64,000 nucleotides of DNA from Rotaria sp. Silwood1. Taxonomy: Eukaryota; Rotifera; Eurotatoria; Philodinida; Philodinidae. This document shows positions 46,936 through 60,800 of the stretch, in pieces; positions within the stretch are counted from its first letter, which is position 1; every line of letters starts with the position of its first letter. Below the pieces are notes generated by a model. That model was not told the origin of the DNA. It made no database searches and was given only the letters and a program-made list of their open reading frames with translations. A program made the position numbers and the translations under genes. The stretch spans positions 3,452,833-3,516,832 of the forward strand of contig CAJNOP010000003.1 in NCBI GenBank assembly GCA_905250075.1. The letters run 5' to 3'.

Positions 46936-49184
46936 TCAACTAGACCAATGTCGATAGATAATAGTACTACTATCATTCGAATAATAAAAATTTGATTGAG
47001 TATAGGTATATAAATTCGTTGAAAATAACCATAAACCCATAATATAACAAATCATATAAATTAATTTTCGTTTTCTTTCACCATTGTTCATATCAATCAG
47101 ATTCATAAAATCAGGTATACCAAGACTATTACACAATGTATGTATAATAAAAGATGGTATAAAATGACCTGTACGAATAAAAAGAAATGATGAATAAACA
47201 CCAAATACATATGTATAAGAAAATTGAAAAAGATGAATAAGTATAATAGTCATTGCTGATAATCGATTATGTTGTTCACGATGATTTTGTTTAAAATGTT
47301 CAAGCATATGATGAAAATGTGCAAGACCAAAAAATAATGGTGAAAGAAATATCGCCGAAAATAATGATACATGAGAATAAAGTAAACATAAAATTGATGA
47401 ACGGAACACAAACTCTAAAAATAAAATAAAATAAAGAAAACACAATCTATGTAAATTAAATGACAGTATGAAATGTGAACCGTATCTCAAACTGTCAACA
47501 AAAGAATTTCAATGCATAGGTCTAAAAGAACTGACTTAAATAATGCTAATTGAATTGTGTTTTAAATAATTAATAGAATTTTTGGAAAAAAAGAATGACA
47601 TATCCAACAGTTTACTTCTAAAAATCCCCAATGTTTTATTCATGTTTTTCTCTAAAGAAGCAGTTTAGAACTCCGACAGAGCGAATTTGATCCTTAAGAA
47701 GCGTCATCTTTACGATCACCATACTAGATAAATCATGATCGATTTCACATATGAAAAACAATAGATTTTCGATTCAAATAATTAAAAACCTTATTTGAAG
47801 ATCTCATAAAAACAAAATGTTACTTGATTTCTTTTTAAGAATATTCAAAGAAAATACTTTCATCGACAATAATTGTCTAAAATGTTAAATCGTCAATCTT
47901 GTGCTATGAATTTAAGACGCTTGTCATCGAATTGAAAATCTTCCGAGAATAAAAAAAAATGGTTGTTGGGTTCAAAAAAAATTCTCACTAACATTGATAA
48001 ACTCATGTGAAAATTTCAACGAAATAAGTTAGATTAGAATAGCTTGATTTTCAATTATGAAGCGAAATAAACACTTGATAACACATATTTTGAGCCAGCT
48101 ATACGTGCTTAGAACGTAATTAAGTGCCCATGAGTACTTAAAATATTGCTGAAAGCTCTTTCAAATGACATGCAGCGCTTTAATGTCGTCATATTATAAC
48201 GCTTATCAGCTGCTATGCAACATTGAAATTCTAAGCATGCCGATAGGTGATTATGTATGGGCCTGTTCGGTTGTCATAAGTGACTTGAAAGAGCTTTCAG
48301 CGATATGTTGATCGCCGGTAAGCATTTTTTTAATCTAGCTTACTTCGTTGAAATTTTCTTGCAAGAAAAGAAGTTCAGCTTTATGTGATTCTATGGTTAA
48401 ATAATCAACTTTATACTATTGTCTGACTTCAAATGCAAGCTCTTACTTGATGATAAATTCAAATGGTTATTTTAATTTGCAACTGAAAATCTAGACTACT
48501 ATTCTATAATTTAAGCACAAAGACTTTTCATATATGATCAACTGAGTATCTATTTCAGATTGAAACTTTTTTTGTTGGGACGTGAGGAAGGGGAAGGGGT
48601 CGACTATTGAACAAGTAGGGTTCACGACAATTGAGATGGAACTTGGTAAACAAAGAAAACAAGATTGGGAACTTTCTCAGCGCCGACTTGATATACTCCT
48701 AATTAAACTTGTTTACATCAGTTTCATATTTACCTTCTGTAAATGGTGCAACAAAATAATTTCGAATAAATATAAGTTGTTCATTTGCAGTGTGGCATAA
48801 TAAAAACCTGTTCCAATTGTAAATATAATATCTCCAATCAAATAAATCTATCCACTGTATAATTGGACCCAAATATAACATTAATGTTAGTATAGTTGGA
48901 TAGAAAAACAATATCCATATTGATGAAATATTTGTTCGAAAGCCTAACCATGTATGTATATTTATATTTGGATTACATGTATGTTTTAAAAATAAATAAA
49001 TTAATGAACAAACAATAAAAACAGCAAAAAATCTTCTTCTAATCACATGTGGATGATTACGTTCATATCGACGTGATGATGGAGATAAAATATACAAACC
49101 CAATACATATGCAATAGAAAATGTTATACATATAATTATTGTAGAAATAAATGAAAGATAATCAAATGGTGATACATCATCCAT
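46936..49184 (-). CDS. RCE1: CAAX prenyl protease 2 (RCE1), type II CAAX endopeptidase
   Basis: Two exons on the minus strand (49184-48734, 47414-46936) join to 309 residues (human 329). Exon 1 has membrane segments and the family stretch NHPHVIRRRFFAVFIVCSL, then GFRTN and LGPIIQW, ending RNYFVAPFTE. The splice creates the catalytic EExxxR motif (Glu150-Glu151-Arg155, EEFVFR). FFGLAHFHH (His183 and neighbours), FIRTGHFIPSF and IIHTLCN give the remaining conserved His and Asn. RCE1 sits in the ER membrane and removes the last three residues from prenylated CAAX proteins such as Ras. The exon-2 open frame starts upstream with a methionine, but homology shows it is an internal exon. The 1.3-kb intron holds a foldback element. 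Confidence 0.92.
48009..48358. mobile_element. Foldback MITE in the RCE1 intron
   Basis: 'aaatttcaacgaaataagtt' and 'agatta' at 48011-48036 match the reverse complement of 48331-48357. A second inner pair ('gctgaaagctctttcaa', about 48148-48164) matches 48285-48302. The arms are imperfect and there is no coding capacity. Confidence 0.7.
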
Positions 49185-49451
49185 TTATCTGGAATATATG
49201 AAATAACAATAGATTGACAGATTTTTTTTAACCTTCTCCTTCATTTTATATATATATATATTTATATTATCTTCACTGTAACACACATGCTTTTGAATAG
49301 ACGGGATAAAGCGCAAAAAAATGAATAAATACTGTCGCACAAAATCGACACATCCCTCACGAAAGAAAGAAAAAAACAAATAAAGAAAAAGAAAAACGAA
49401 AAAAAAAAGAAAAAGAAAAAAACATTATCGATGAATCGATCGTTCATTCAT

Positions 49452-52400
49452 TTATTTTAATGTGGCATATTGCATGAGTTTTTGTTGAATGGGTGGTTTA
49501 CATTTCACTTGAACAAATTTTAGAACATAAAGTGGTAAACATGATATCAATGTAACAAGAAGTACACGCCATATAAAATCCCATGATTGAAGAAATTCAG
49601 GATCGAAATGGGATTTCAGAACAATTAATGAAAGAACATAACAAGCAAGACTTAATAATTGGGCCAAAATCATTAATGGATGCCATGTTCGAATCTATTG
49701 AAATTAAAATATTCTTTGTATGATAAATCTTACAAGAAATTAATTCTCTTCTAGAAACTGTAATAATCAATCATCGATCTCTGAAACACTGTCATGTATA
49801 CTGATAATGTTGTTCTTCGGACTGTGCATGTTATGAAGAGCCTTGAGTTTATCTGTATATTCCTATGTAAGCATTCGTTCTCATTAATATGTCAGAAAAT
49901 AGTAGCAGTTGCTTTTATTACATTAGAATAAAGAATTTCTAATATAGGCAATTAAGCATCTTGAAAGAAAACGGAAATTGATTATTCAAGAGAAACAAAT
50001 AATATCGATTCTTCAAGATTCTTGAAGTCTGATATATATATATTTTTTTTTCTTACTTTCTGGTCTCATGAGAAGACTTCAGCATGTGACCAATAACATT
50101 TTAAATTAAATTTTGCATACTAGCAAGAAATCTGTAAACTAGGAAAAAATTCTAAGAGAATAGAGATGCCAGTTGTGTTTTGACTAAGAGATCGAAGTTT
50201 TAGTAGAATGTTCGTATAGAACTTAATTTATTAAACACAATAATACTTTCAAATTTTATTCATATAAAGATTTCCATTCAGCGAGCTTCTATATAAAATG
50301 TGACACTCAAATCAGACATTATAAGCGATGCAAAAATCGGCTTACATATGAAAAATTGATACAACTTGCACCAATATCTACTTCGACTATTCTAATCTAG
50401 TGATTCTCTACTTATGTGAATGACTTAAGTTCAATAATTTATAACCATGAAGAATATTTAAAGGAAAATGTTCAAAACGTCTACTTTGATATTACAAAAA
50501 AAAAATTTGTCGCATAATCCCAATGGAATTATTTTTTTGATAAGCAAAAAGATATCAATAACATGTTTTTCGATCTTTAAATTACCATATGCACTATCAG
50601 CATGTGTTAGTCATAAAAAGAAAATTTTGATGATAACATATTAACTTGCATGTAGAAATGGAGAAAAAATGACAGATAATGTTAATCCCTATAGATCACT
50701 ACATATTAAAATGTCTGTCACAGACAGTGACATGAGTCCACTTTTTTTTCTATGGAATACAATTTCTAGTTCATTAACAACCATGCTACATTTTTATTAA
50801 TTATTAAAAAATAACAAAACTCAAATTTATTGATCTGACATATTCGTGAAGTTTTTTTTAAATGACATTTGCTTAGTTGAATACATTTTTTTTCTACTAC
50901 TTACAGTAAGTGCAACCATAAGTAATTCTGTTAAAATTAATGAAGTAAATGTAATAGAAACAACATGAATAAAATCATCATCAAATAAAAGAAATGATCC
51001 ATACATAATTGCTCCACCTTGATATATTGAAATAAAAACCCAAAGAAAAAATGTTTTAAATGATAAACTTCTTCCTTTTGATAATTCTTTATATAATTCT
51101 GGATAAAGTAATGCTATTTCGGATCGTACATCTTTATCTAATACAAGTGAAAAAACTGGAAACATTGTATAGACCGTTCCATAACCGACAAGTAAAAATC
51201 CTTGATAAAGTGATATAGAAGCAAAATAAAATATTGATGAAAATATTGCTTGCATAACACTTATAATTAAACCACGATGCATGACAAATTGTGATAATGC
51301 TGCTGAACGTTTATAACTATTACGACCGTGAACAAGTAATAAGCGTGATAAATATGAAAATTGATTAATAGAAAAATCAGCTGCTAATGATGCTTGTTTA
51401 CCTAAAAATAAATAATTATTTAAAACTTTATGAAATTTTCTTTTAAGATCAAAAAGAAAACTAAAGAAACAAAACTAACCTTCTTTTCCAACAATACCAA
51501 CACCAACATCAGCACTTTGTATCATACTAACATCATTGCCTCCATCACCAATAGCACAAACTCGAACACGTTGGTTTCCATATTTTTTTAATAAATCAAC
51601 AACGTTTGCTTTTTGTGTTGGTGAACAACGACAAACAACAACAGCTGGACATTGAATTATTAATTCCATAAGATCTCTTTCATAAAATGATAAACATATT
51701 TGTAATGTATCACCTGTTATTATTAAACAAGCATCATTTTTTCTTCTAAACATATTTAATTCTTGTAAACATTCTTCTCTTGTTGTTATTTGTTTAAATG
51801 TATATATATCATGATCACGTCCAATTAATTTCGAACTTTTAGCAATACATGTTGCTGTTTCTAATTTATCACCAGTTAACATCCATACTTTAATTCCAGC
51901 ATTACGTAAAATTTCTAATGTTTGTCGAACATTTTCTTGTAATTTATCTTCAACACCAGTTACACATAATAATTCCATATCACGTTCTAATGTTTCAATA
52001 ACTTCATTAACACGACGATTACGATCAATTGTTTGTAATCGTGCTTTCATTAAACGTTGTTCAAATTCTTGATAATGTTCAGATGTTAAATGTTTTTTTG
52101 CAACAACTAATGTACGTAAACCTTCACGAGCCATATTTGAACATTCTTCTTGTAACCAATCATTATATTGAACAATAGATTGCATAACAATATCAGCACC
52201 TTTTAAATAGAATATTATTTCATTTGTTTGTTCATCACGAATAATTATTCCCATTCGTTTTGTTTCGGATGTAAATGGAAACATTTGTAAAATTTGATAA
52301 TGAAATAATTGTTGAGTTGAATTTAATTGTAATGTCATAGATTGTAAATCACGATGAACGAGAGTTAAACCAACTTGTTCAGTCCATTCGACTAGAGCTA

Positions 52401-55113
52401 TTTCATCAGGACTTGATGCTTGATATGTTACATCTATGAAACAAAAATAATAACTTTATGATACAATTAATTAAAATTGATTATGTTTTTTTTTGTTTAC
52501 AACTTTAATACATGACAAATTCAATGTTTAACTACATTGAATTGAATAGTTAATTACAAGATATGTCAGCTGTTATCTATTTGTTGTCGATTATTATCAC
52601 ATGCGGAAGCAGTTTCTTTTTTTTTAAAGTCTTTGTTGATCATGCAAAATCATAGTATTTATGTCCGTCATTAACAAACGGAAAAAGATTTTCTTTTTTT
52701 TTTTTCCTCGATGTCATTAAAGTCATAGCTTAAGCACAGAGATAATAAATCTTTGAAAGCGGAACTACAACTAAATTATAGCTACAATTTATTGTCCACC
52801 TTTTGATGATTCTAAAAGATTATTGAAATTAGAAACTTTTCATAGAGAAAAAGTTTATTCTCTTATGTTTAATTATCTTTCTAAGAAAGATACAAAGAAA
52901 CCTACTCTAATTAAAAAAAAAAACTATTTCATATTAACTAACCTGTAGGTGATAATAATTGTGTTAGATCTGATGCATCTGTAGTATTCAATGATGTTGC
53001 ACCTGTTAATGGTGTATCTGGTAATGAACTAATATCACCACTACGTCTTATTACAGATGTTCGAGGAGCTGTCATGGGATTGGTATTTTTTTCTTCTACT
53101 GAACGAGCAGATGTATCTAATGATGCTGATGTTTTTTCTTCAAATACTGGTGTTACATTATGACATAAAGCTAATGCTTTAACAGCTTCGGGAACTTTAG
53201 TTGCTTCCGTTTTTTTAACAACATTACGTGTTTTACTAGATGGTAATGCTGATGCAATCGATTGTTGATTTTCATGTATAGGTGTTGTTGTTGTTTTAAA
53301 TTGTTGTTTAAGTAAATTCGATACTTCAGTTTGATTTTCATTTGTATATGATACTGTACCCAAATGTATACGTTTAAAAATCATTAAATTTTGTGTTAAT
53401 GTTCCTGTTTTATCCGATAGAAGATAACCAATTCGTCCTAATTCTTCCGGTATTGTACTGGTACGTACAACAGTATCAGGAATAGTTTTATCGCGTTGTA
53501 TAAACCAAGCATAAACTGTTTTGCCCATATCAAGATTAACACGAAGACTTATTGGTATCATATATGAGAATAAAAGAAAAAATCGTACTAAATATCTATA
53601 CCATGGTCCACGAAAACCTTTTAATATAAGCATAACCATAGATAAAAGAACAAGTGCAGCAAATAATAATTTTGTTAACGTATTTATTTCAGTATCAAGT
53701 AAACCAACTTTTGATCGTGGTTTACTTGTATTCATAACCATACGTGTATCAGATCCAGTATATACAACACAACAAACAACTTCACCTGTTGCAACAACAG
53801 TCCCAGACCATAGAACACTTTCAACTGTTAATGGTTCATCTTGTTTCCATGATATAACACCATTAAATTCATGTATACTTAAACTAGGAGGTTCAGCATG
53901 AATTTTAGCTGTGGCACTGGTTTCAGATATTAAAACAGATAAATCTTCAAGTGACTGCGTCATTGGAGCAGCGATACGTAATTTCCAATCAGTTTCACCA
54001 TCTAATTGATCAGTACGAATGAAACAAGTACCTAAACATATATATCTATAAATACAATTTTGTTTTTCTTTTTCGGAAGGATATATAGATAACGGAAATC
54101 AGAATATTATTAATACTCTCCAGAGATTTTTCGAAACATAGGAAAGAAAAAAAAAAATATCTAACGGTTATTATAATTCTTGTTTCAGTAAACATTTCTT
54201 ATCAAAACTTGTATATCTAGAGAACAAAAATAGTTTTTTCTATTCCTCATATGACAGTCATTCAGTTCCGGTCTTGCATTGAAATTGATTCCGTTTTTGT
54301 ATATATACAAAACAAAAATAGGAAATTGCTTTGAATTAAATTAAGAAAAAAAGGAACATAGTTTTGCAGTTGCGTGACATAACAGTCAACAAAATTAATT
54401 TCATGGATGTTTTAAATTAACGAATTGACATTTACTAAAGCAAAATCTATTAATGAAGAAATCTATAAAAATTATTTACCTGATTTATCAGATGTTTGTA
54501 AAAGAACAACATCAGCTGGTACACGTTGATTTTTTTGTATGATAATAACATCTGATACTTGTAATTGTGAACTTGGAACTTTTTTTCGTCGTCCATTAGC
54601 ACATAATAATGTATACATTTGTGAATTAAGTTCTTTATCTCGATATGCACGTTTAATATCATCATAGGCTTCACGTAGCATAGTTACAAATAAAACAAAA
54701 GCTAATGGACCCCAATATGTGTATAGATAACCAACACGAAACATAGGAATAAATTGTGTACATGCCATAACAAGAAAATAAAGGTTAAGAAAAAAACGAA
54801 ATTGTTCAAAAAGAACAAGTGGAATGAATGTTAAAATATTATATTTTTGATTTCGAATGACATTTTTTGGATACCAAATGGAATTAAGATCACGTCGACT
54901 GATCATAATATTACGTGGTTGAGTTTTATGTGCTTTATTACGACATAGAGATAAAATTGATGAACATGATATACCCATTTTAGTTTTTGTTTTAATTCGT
55001 GATATCGATTCGTTATTTGTTTTTAAAATATTTCGAGGTTTTAATTCAAATTCATCTGAAGATAAACATTCATTAGCTTCATCATCTTCATTCACTAACA
55101 GCGCATATTCCAT
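49452..55113 (-). CDS. ATP9: Phospholipid-transporting P4-ATPase, ATP9A/B type
   Basis: Five exons on the minus strand (55113-54480, 54031-52943, 52433-51480, 51401-50905, 49694-49452) give 1,138 residues (human ATP9A 1,047). The order is a cytosolic N-terminus, TM1-2 ([27 protein letters not shown]), the actuator motif DGET (222-225), [12 protein letters not shown] in TM4 (371 on), the phosphorylation site Asp418 in [25 protein letters not shown] (nucleotide domain), [26 protein letters not shown] (870 on), [20 protein letters not shown], and the last membrane segments with [14 protein letters not shown]. All signature residues of a working pump are kept. ATP9 proteins work without a CDC50 partner in trans-Golgi and endosome membranes. 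A Ser/Thr-rich insert (about 470-570) replaces the usual short loop. Which vertebrate paralogue it matches cannot be told. Confidence 0.93.
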
Positions 55114-55146
55114 TCAAAATCATTAAGTTGGAAATTCATTGAAAAT

Positions 55147-55184
<38 letters not shown>

Positions 55185-57815
55185 TCGACTATGTTTTTAT
55201 TCGAGATTGATGAGGAGAAAATAATAAATACTAGAATAAAAAAAAGAAAAAGAAAACAGAAACAAAATATTTGATGTGGATGAATACTATGTCGCCAGAT
55301 TGTTGTAGACACACATCAAATATTAGATAAATAATAATCGGGTGATAAATTTTGTCGAATCATTATGTTTTATTAGGCCCCTTCTATTGATGTCGCTAGT
55401 AGAATTTAGATGTCGATCTTTATCGTTCTTTTCATCTATATTATTTTATTTGTTAAATAATTCTTGTTCTCGTTTTTTTTTTCTTTTCATCTATGCATTT
55501 TAAATGTCTTATGACTAGAATGATTAATGATTGATTTTTGTGCAAAATATTAACTTAGTTGAATCCTATTTATAGTTGACATAAATTATGATTATTATTA
55601 TCATTTGTTCTTTTTACTTTTGCAATGACATTGTTGAACAAGGTTATAGTCTGGATGATTTTATCTGTATGAATATATTCAAGTAGAAAAAATTTTTTGC
55701 AAATCTATGAGAATAATATTTTGAGCTAATGCTTGCAAATCATTGATTGAATATTCATCAGTCGATTTCTTAATATCACAATACAATTACCTATTGATAG
55801 CATTATCAATACAAGAAATAACATAAAGAATATTAAGAAAAAAAGTCGTAAGGATTTTCACTATAATCTCAATCAACAGTATAAAAGAGAATGTGCAGTG
55901 TTGGGTTGAAGAATACGATAATTACAGATTATGACTCTATTGAGATAAGAACCTTGATGTGGGATAAAAAGAAAATGTAAATTGATTTTTTTTTTCTTAT
56001 TCAGCATGCATCTTGATTATTATGCAGTTGTCCAAACGCATTTAGACACATCGATATATCTTCATTATTTTTCCTGTAATAAATCACGAAACTATTATAC
56101 AGATCAAAGCATTGTCTATCTTTAGTAGTTTCAATTTTGGTGTACGACAAACATTAATATATACTTCAGTCTGACATTAATATGATTTTCTTCTTGTCAG
56201 CATGATTTTTACTCTTTAACACCTGTTAGGCTATTTTTGATCCATTTATGGAAACTATTTGGAGTAATAAAGTATTGAACTAAGATGATTATCGAACATT
56301 GTATAGGCTTCCAATAAGCTAAAAACTCAGAAGAAAAAAATTACATTTCTTTTTATCAATCCATAGATAAAATATACGAGTTTGATTTCATAACTCGTGA
56401 TATTTTCGGTCAATTTATTAGTGAATATCATGAAAAATCCTTTCTTCAAAATGATTATTTTATTTTCGATGTAAACTTTTTAAAAAAAATACGACACTTT
56501 TATTAGATCTAATATCCAATCAAAAAGCATTCTACAGCTGTTTCCGATAAATTTTCATTGATAAAAGATAGACATCTACAGCTTCTGTTTTGACCTTCGT
56601 TCTAAATGAGACCTTAACAATGTCAATGAATAAATATTGAATCAGAATCAGAATCCATAATTTCATATTATAAAATGAAGATTAACAACTTTGGTATGAT
56701 CTTGAACATGAAAGATTCGGTTTTAATCTGAAAATAGACAGTTTTGCAAACATCTTATCATATATCATCTTCCAACAGGAATCCTTTTTCAAAAAAAAAT
56801 AATAATCCATGATTAGTAGGTTTCCATCTTCATAGAGATAAAATAACAGCATGACTAAAAAAGTCACATTAACAATATGTTACATTTCTATATATCATTC
56901 AAGATGAATTGGTCATCTTTGACTTATTTTGTAGCTCTACAGTGAAAAAATATTCTCACAAATACTGATATAATCATTAACACAAATTTTAATTATTTCT
57001 ATGATTGATTCAACACTAACATTACTGTAAGAGTAAAAGATTAATTAAAATCATATCTCATTCAATCAGTAAAACTATAAAACAAAGTAGATTATGAAAA
57101 TCACTTTGAATTCTATTCTTTCGATGATGGAGATTCCATTCAGATAAATAAAATTTTTAAGTATTTTTATATAGGTTTTTTTTTTCTTAATTAGAAAGTA
57201 ATGATGATGTAATTTCAGCCAAATGAGAAAAGAGACAGAGACAAACGCAAAAAGCGAAACAACGAATACACCCATACATGAGCATTAAGTGAGAAAGAAA
57301 GTTTCAAGGAACAAAAATAATGTAAAAAAAAAAAGAACGAGAAAGAGAGAGAGAGACAGAGAGAGAAACGAAAGTAAGATAGACCAAAATCACCATTAAA
57401 CAGCACACACAACAACAAACAAACAAACAACAATAGTAGGAAAAGAAATCGTTCTCTTGATTTTGTTCTTAACTTTATTTTTTAAATGTTTCAAATCTAC
57501 TGAGAAATAAATGGGGGTTAAAGAACAACTATGTAAAATTCAATATGTATATGTATGTATATATATATATATGTATGCGCAAAAAAAAAACATAAGCAAA
57601 GAAAAAGAAAAAAAAAAGATCTGAGCACAGCAACATTATTATGATGGTAAATAATGGAAGAAATAACGAGTTTATTATTTAAATAGAAAATCATCTCATA
57701 GAACGAGATATTAGTATTGACTAGGATATATGATGTAATATTTCTTTTTATTTCTGGTGGGATTGCAATAATTTGTTTGTTTTGTTTTTGTTATAATTCA
57801 AAAATCATTCTCTAT
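55114..57815. other. Intergenic stretch between ATP9 and spectrin
   Basis: It holds the probable ATP9 promoter and leader, an (ATT)n microsatellite (55148-55184), a GAGA-rich purine tract (about 57335-57377), an AT dinucleotide run near 57555 and the spectrin 3'UTR. No gene is recognised. Confidence 0.55.
55148..55184. repeat. (ATT)n microsatellite
   Basis: About twelve perfect ATT units, 35 bp upstream of the ATP9 start codon (minus strand), so inside its leader or core promoter. Confidence 0.9.
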
Positions 57816-60800
57816 TTATTTTCTTTTCATTGAAAAGAATCCACCTGATTTTTTCTTTCCACTTGTTGCTTGTTGAGTTGAACTTGATTCAACTGATGTA
57901 CTTGTTTGTAATGGTAATGTTCGAGATTTTTGTTCTGTACTTGTTGGTGCTTGAATCATTTCTACACCTAAATTATAATATTCGTCTTTTTTTTTTTCTA
58001 ATACAATTTATATTTTTTATACCTGATGAACTTGTTGTCATAACTGGTTGTTGTTGTTGTTGTTGTTGTTGATGTTTAGGAGAACTTGATGATGATGATG
58101 ATGAAGTAACAGCAGGTGGTGGTGATGTTAATGCAATTGATGGCATTTGTGTTGTTGTTGTGACTGTTGTACTAGGTATTGTTGTTATAGAAGATATACA
58201 ATTATTTATTGATGTTATCCAGTCATTCATTTCAGTATCATCTTTAGCATGAAATAAATATTCATTACCACCATTAAGTTTTAAACGAAATACATTTGAT
58301 TTTTTACGATAATCAGTAGCTTGTGATACATTAGTTGATAAATCAAAAATAAGATCATCACTAACTGTTCGACCTGTTTTTAAATGTTTGGGATCTTTAT
58401 AAAATGATAAACGATTACTTGTTAATGCACAATAAAATTTTTCCCATGCACGATGTGTTGCTTTACGTTCATGACCTTCCCATTCATGTTTACGTGATAA
58501 GAAACCTTCTTTTATTGTTGGTAAACGTGTTGCAGATTCAGAACGTCGTTGTTTACCACTTAAAGATTCATATTCTTGACTAGAACGTTGTTTACCTGGT
58601 AATGTTGTTGGACGACCACTACTATCTGTTATTGTTTTTTCTTCTATAATTGTTGATTTGATTTTTGTTGATTTCTCTGGTGATGTTGAAGGTCGTTCAG
58701 CATCACGTTCTTCCCATGTTTTAAATTCTTCTAAATAAATTGGTAAACGACTTTGACGTGGTTCACTTGGTGGCATTTGTCGTTTTTTTTCTAATGTTGT
58801 TAAATTACGTAATGCATTAAAACGATCTTCTTGTGCCATTAAAGATTTTTCAAATTGTTCATGACGTTTTATTAAATTTTCAACTTGATCTAATGTGTCA
58901 CCCAATTCTTCATTAGCTAAATATGATTCTTGAGCAATTAACCATGTTTCAGCTATAGAAGCATCACGAGCAAATTGATAAACTTCTAATATAACTTGTA
59001 AATATTCCCAACGTTCATGCCAAGTATCTTCAAGACGATCACGTAACATTGATAATTGTACACATTTTTCTTTTACTTCAGATGATCGTACATGACGACG
59101 ATTAATTAAATCTTTGCCTAAAATGATTTAAATAAAATTAAAATTAAAATAAGAAAAATTTTTGTTTTTATATTAGAAATGAATAGAATCATGTTGACAA
59201 AAAGATTACATCAGTTGAAATTTTTCATGATTTTTTTCTTTTTACAATTTTTTCCTGATACATCAATATCATATTAATTTGTTTCAATAATAAAAGCTGT
59301 TTGTATTATCGCTGTGAGATTGAAATGTGAAGCATGATGAAACTACTTCTATTGTAAATGGTAGGATTTACTGATATATGTTTTAGTATTTCATTTGTTT
59401 TACACATTAACACGGATGGAGTGAAGTTTTTGAAACAAAATATTCTTTCATATTTCGACCGATTAAGATGGCCAATAGAAACTATAAAATATTGGTTTCA
59501 AATCAGAAATTTGTGTTCTTTCCGAATATAGGATCGAACTTTTTATTATGTTTATATTTTGAGAGTTATAAGCAAATCTTTGAAAACCAGTTTGAACAAA
59601 GACAATTGCAACGAAAAGATGCATCAATAGAGAATGCGACCGTATCCCGTACAAAATTATTTTCATAATGTTTTTTCAGTAATTTCATAGTTTTGATATA
59701 GAAATACCGATTTTGCTTAAGCTTCATTTATTTTCATTTCGTTGAACCGATTCAAACTTTATTTTCACACCTTCCATAGTTTCTCTCATAAAACGAAAAA
59801 CATAAGTCTAACAAAAATTCTAAACATAGACTTCGAAAGAACACAAAATTCTAATTCAAAAATCAAACTTCTACTACCCATTTGAATTAATCGAAAAATG
59901 AAAGAACTTTTAAACTTAAGATCGATTCGGTTCGTAGTAATTCAAATCAACTACGATAGATGCAGAAGAATTCAAATTTCTATTCGATTAGTTCAACATT
60001 TCCATTTAGATTATGTTGTTTGTTCTAAAACAATAACATACCTAAATTAATACACATAGTAAAATTTTCTTGTCGAGCATCGATTTCAGCTTTTAAACTT
60101 TGATGATTATTCATTAATAAATCAACTCCACTAACATCACGTGGTTTTAAACTATTATTCATTTGTCTAATCATTCCATCCATCCACATATGTAAATCTC
60201 GAGTTAAATTAAAAAATCTATGTAAATCTTCATAATCATTTAATAAACGTTTTCGTTGATCAACAAATTGTTGTAATAATTTCCATTGTGTTAAAACATC
60301 AATTTCTCTTTGTTTTATTTCAGTTTCTTTTTCACCTGCATAACGTCCATTTAAACGTTTCGATTCTTGTTGTATACGTTGTATATCTTGTGCCAATAAA
60401 ACTAATTCAGTTTCAAATTGTTGATGTTTACGTAATAATTGTTGTACACTTTGTTGATCACGACCAATTTCATCTGGTATAGCATTTTTACGTTCTTGCA
60501 TAGCTAATAATATTTCTTTACAATCATGTAAAAATTTATGTAATTCCCATGATGCTTTTAATGATTGTAAACGTGTTTCAATCATTTCTAATAAATCTTG
60601 ATAAGATTCATTTAATGTATCTTTTAATTCAGCTATTTGTGCTGAATCAACATGTCCATTAACAATTAAAAGATCAATCATTTCATTAGCATGTTGTAAA
60701 CGTTCATTACCAATTTGTTCAGTTTCTTGTGCAAATGCAGCAAAACGATCAAGTAACATTGATACGTGTTCAAAATCTTGTCCAAGTTCATGTGAACCAG

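Noticed and set aside
46936-47490. Exon 2 of RCE1 as a separate gene starting at 47490
   Set aside because: Residues before 47414 lack homology, while joining the acceptor at 47415 to exon 1 recreates the EExxxR motif exactly.
53521-53901. Plus-strand 126-codon frame opposite ATP9
   Set aside because: Lies wholly inside a strongly conserved ATP9 exon on the other strand; a shadow frame.
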